Positions 62,301 through 64,000 of a stretch of 64,000 nt of DNA are shown piece after piece. How positions within the stretch are numbered: the stretch's first letter is position 1; every line of letters starts with the position of its first letter. Source of the stretch: Poriferisodalis sp965198245 (GTDB lineage Bacteria; Actinomycetota; Acidimicrobiia; Acidimicrobiales; Poriferisodalaceae); the NCBI RefSeq assembly GCF_965198245.1, contig NZ_OZ240249.1, forward strand, positions 620,001 through 684,000. Reading direction: 5' to 3'. The translations under genes and the position numbers were made by a program. Below the pieces are notes generated by a model that made no database searches, was not told the origin of the DNA, and saw only the letters and a list, made by a program, of their open reading frames with translations.

Positions 62301-62550
62301 TCTGCAACCTGCGATGGATCTCAGCGGTCTCAGGGATGCGCTCCTGAAGATCACGCTGTGTGCCGAGCGATTGAGCCAGCACCCCGACATCGACGGAGCA
62401 TGGCTGCTCCACCTCGATGGATCGGTTCACGGCGTCACGTTCGACCGTGCCCGCGTGCAGCAGGTTGACGGCCTGTCACTCCTCACATGGGGCAGCCCAC
62501 TACTCGACCGACTGCTCGACACCGCACAGTCCACCACCGGCGAGTTGTGA
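59332..62550 (+). CDS. PLD-like plus SNF2-family helicase
   Basis: 1,072 residues. An N-terminal phospholipase-D-like domain (about 1-200) starts RYNTLDDPLNTFYVPVLERA with a H-x-K motif in YFHSKFGVLADD and FTGSINESAAGWQRNFESFN. The SNF2 helicase has Walker A LADEVGLGKTIETGLVL (about 320), DEAH-type VFVDEAHHARRRG (about 428), and the C-terminal lobe with SEGLNLQTCARVINYDLPWN and VEQRIGRVDRIG (about 890). It would translocate on DNA; PLD-like domains in such helicases can be nucleases. Similar proteins appear in DISARM (DrmD) and BREX-like loci. Confidence 0.92.
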   Translation: MTDDGFVGLNLGKRYNTLDDPLNTFYVPVLERATSYDRVAGYFSSSSFVSAAAGLARFINNSGTIRLLVGSQLSEADRDALLGQAPLTDVLAHSLNDDLDRSVSADEIARQRLGVIAWLVQQGRLQIRVGVPCDPSGVPLAGSDAGQRYFHSKFGVLADDAANRVAFTGSINESAAGWQRNFESFNVYRSWRAESWADYGEPLSQEFEELWSGQPPPGGGSSGNQTGVAAWRTVLLPQAVRDRLLQLVSPGWTPPPRDPLEPSPSLTPSELEHLAAIRTAPSTCTGVGLVSAAVEPWPHQLAISRRICETWPRSYLLADEVGLGKTIETGLVLRELLLSGRLSTALLLVPASVLIQWQEELSEKFLLDIPRLDSGDLVWADGRRHKAAASGESAWRSAPVLLASSHLARRREHRAALTEGTAWDLVFVDEAHHARRRGTKASDSPNQMLATLLAMKRASTWNVLLLASATPMQMNTHDIWDLLLLFGLPSPWSESPEHMERYFGEFGAEFADRKWTFLRQMLAGHFAAANAEPALVDEMTGALGLVAAKRITEFHKRPYTKGSTRDLGKEQKSWWDTWLRANTPVRDRVFRTTRATLRTYQEQGVLPEGTVVPERRVTHESCELGESAEALYGRIDSYIKRHYDAYLADRGRRRPLGFIMTVYRRRLTSSFHAVRCSLERRREVLRGQRHLQAFVDDDDVASSEESNALAANGLAVAQTASGGAGVDPAWDPEIAGAEWDDAVTATASEYLAEELAELDSFIDELNDLPPDEPKTRRLYELLESSFAGGHRSVVVFTQYADTLCYLRERLRVIYGTGIVCYFGGRGERWDPDAGEWAVLPKERVKELFRQGDDVRIMLGTDSMSEGLNLQTCARVINYDLPWNFMRVEQRIGRVDRIGGQPRVEVTNLSYKGTVEDDILRRIEDRLHWFTTVVGNAQPVLASMESAMQRAALGQITPDGAVLEVEQMNRQAMASPVKLADLDAVPRHARPLQPAMDLSGLRDALLKITLCAERLSQHPDIDGAWLLHLDGSVHGVTFDRARVQQVDGLSLLTWGSPLLDRLLDTAQSTTGEL

Positions 62551-62595
62551 CTACCGGGGACCTATCGTCTGCCGACGCACCGTGACCAATTTGCG

Positions 62596-64000
62596 ATGGA
62601 TGGTATGGACATGAACACCGAGACTTCACAGGCGGTCGCTTTGTCCCCGCGAGGCGTATTGATCGAGTGGGCAAATCGGCAGCAATCGTGGGTGCGCTAC
62701 CTCGTCGGCGAAGTGTTGGCGGCAGCCGGTCCCGTGGGACGTGAAGTCGTCGACGGTGCATTCGCCATTTTCTTGGCGGAAGATGGGCTCAGCGACGATG
62801 CGGACTTCACGGGCATTCCGGCCCTCGTTGACGAGGGCCACCTCGGCTCTGGCGATGACCCGATCCGCTTGCTCAAGCTCTCGAATGTGCATGGCGTCAA
62901 TGCTCTGGCACCGAACCAGTCGATCGAGTTCGGCCGAGGCCTCACTGTTCTGTACGGCCAGAACGGCGTCGGAAAGACTGGCTATGCGCGAGTCATCAAG
63001 CGCGCTGCCGGGTCACGCGAGCACGAAGACATCTTGGGCAACATCGACAGCGCCGGTGTGCCCGTACCGCCGAGCGCAGAATTCGAAGTCGAGATAGGCG
63101 CGTCGCAACACTCCATCGCCTGGAACAACGAAGTCGGCATCGAGCACATCAGGCGCATCGCAGTGTTCGACTCCGCGACCGCAGAGGTTCACGTCGACGA
63201 TGACCTGAACTATGTCTTCACGCCTGCCGAACTTGCCCGCTTCGACGATGTCACCAAGGCGCTGCAAGACGTACAGGAGAGCATCGGCAAGCGCGCCGAG
63301 GAGCATGCGTCGAGAACACAACTCTCACCCAACCCATTCACACCAGATTCGGCCGTGCACCGGAGCGTCGAGAACATCACGGAATCGACCTTGATGGACG
63401 CCATACGGCAGCTCGCACAGGTCGCGCCTGACGCCGAGGAAACACTGCAGCACAAGCGAGCGGAGGCGGCTGCGCTCGCTGCAGGAACCGAGAGCGCGCA
63501 GGCCAGAGAACTGGAACGACAAGTCGGTGAGGTCGCCGAGGCGGTTGACATCTTGACTGCCCTAACCGCTTTCGACGTTGAGGCATACAACGTTGCTGTC
63601 GCGTCGGTGAATCAAGGGCGCGAGGCAGTGGCACTGCTTCGATCGACACTGTCAGCATCGACGCCAGCGGGCCTCCCGCTCGACGAGCACTGGGAGAGCT
63701 TCGTCAGGGCTGGAGCGGACTACGCGAGCCACTCGGACCTGGACGCCTACCCGACGGAGGAATCGGTATGCCTGTACTGCGGGCAGCACCTGGGCGACGA
63801 CGCTCACAGGCTCATCGTGTTGTACGGCGAGTTCTTGAACTCCGCCGCACAGCAGCAACTCGATGCAGCCGAGCGGGAACTCGCCCACACGCTGCCGCAG
63901 ATAGATGAAGGGAGGCTCGAACGATCGCTGGAGATGCCGACGGCGTTCCCTGAGCCTCAAGACCTGCTGGTCCGAGCAGAGAAGGTGTGCCGCGATGCAC
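62596..64000 (+). CDS. AAA ATPase with CxxC hook (RloC/PrrC-like), 3' end outside window
   Basis: 468 residues are visible; no stop before the edge. A roughly 75-residue N-terminal region (about residues 15-90) precedes the ATPase, whose Walker A is LYGQNGVGKTGYARVIK (about 120). A coiled-coil region follows with an Ala/Glu-rich heptad pattern. A CLYCGQHLG motif at about residue 392 resembles the zinc hook of Rad50/RloC. This pattern matches RloC/PrrC-like anticodon nucleases or other SMC-like effectors (COG4694 type), where the nuclease lies past the C-terminal ATPase half, outside this window. It starts 45 bp after the helicase gene; ATG 62596, 62605 or 62611 are all possible. Confidence 0.8.
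   Translation, partial: MDGMDMNTETSQAVALSPRGVLIEWANRQQSWVRYLVGEVLAAAGPVGREVVDGAFAIFLAEDGLSDDADFTGIPALVDEGHLGSGDDPIRLLKLSNVHGVNALAPNQSIEFGRGLTVLYGQNGVGKTGYARVIKRAAGSREHEDILGNIDSAGVPVPPSAEFEVEIGASQHSIAWNNEVGIEHIRRIAVFDSATAEVHVDDDLNYVFTPAELARFDDVTKALQDVQESIGKRAEEHASRTQLSPNPFTPDSAVHRSVENITESTLMDAIRQLAQVAPDAEETLQHKRAEAAALAAGTESAQARELERQVGEVAEAVDILTALTAFDVEAYNVAVASVNQGREAVALLRSTLSASTPAGLPLDEHWESFVRAGADYASHSDLDAYPTEESVCLYCGQHLGDDAHRLIVLYGEFLNSAAQQQLDAAERELAHTLPQIDEGRLERSLEMPTAFPEPQDLLVRAEKVCRDA

Noticed and set aside
52713..64000. Standard type I restriction-modification system
   Set aside because: There is no HsdS specificity subunit and no HsdR with the typical nuclease; DUF499 and DUF1156 proteins point to BREX/DISARM-like defence.

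Overview
The window is high-GC DNA in which nearly every real gene has strong third-position GC bias. It reads as an actinobacterium, most likely an uncultured member of class Acidimicrobiia. This is inferred from an F420-type luciferase-like oxidoreductase, a cyclase-AAA-TPR giant regulator, a stand-alone B12-binding mutase-type protein, and a secreted protein built of 'WSDG..MWV' propeller repeats. No 16S or other marker gene is present, so the placement is soft.

Layout. 1-16 kb is ordinary chromosome: a MacB/FtsX-type ABC exporter (permease cut by the window edge), a cyclase/AAA/TPR regulator, a run of acyl-CoA and housekeeping genes (B12-binding protein, 3-hydroxyacyl-CoA dehydrogenase, aminoglycoside-phosphotransferase-like kinase, HtrA protease, enoyl-CoA hydratase), an MFS pump, DsbB, a DM13 protein and an F420-type oxidoreductase. 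16-18.5 kb holds the secreted propeller protein, whose start lies inside an IS3-family remnant, and tRNA-Arg(CCT). 18.7-25.5 kb holds an endonuclease/phosphatase-fold protein and a five-gene oligopeptide ABC importer with overlapping starts.

25.5-38 kb is a mobile-element zone. It contains an intact IS3 element 33 bp upstream of the importer's binding-protein gene, an IS110 remnant, a tyrosine recombinase, a GPP34-cytochrome P450 fusion gene followed by an FtsX permease, a P450 with an internal deletion, and an IS30 element sitting inside an IS3 element (CTG target duplication, the interrupted transposase can be rebuilt exactly).

38-64 kb is a dense defence and toxin-antitoxin island. It holds HicAB plus two decayed hicA copies and a second hicB, an orphan AbiEi/DUF6088-type antitoxin with a palindromic operator, and a three-gene set (GHKL ATPase, XRE-ImmA/IrrE peptidase, PIN-like protein). 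It continues with VapBC, a TIR-like protein with a small partner facing a RipA-like membrane protein, an HNH nuclease with a UDG-like neighbour, and a second tyrosine recombinase. It ends in a tightly overlapping operon (DUF499 ATPase, small protein, DUF1156 DNA methyltransferase, PLD-SNF2 helicase, AAA ATPase with a CxxC hook) that runs off the right edge.

The best candidates for an undescribed system are the GHKL/ImmA/PIN triad, the DUF499-DUF1156-helicase-AAA operon, and the GPP34-P450 fusion with its permease. All functions are inferred from sequence motifs read by eye; no database search was possible.
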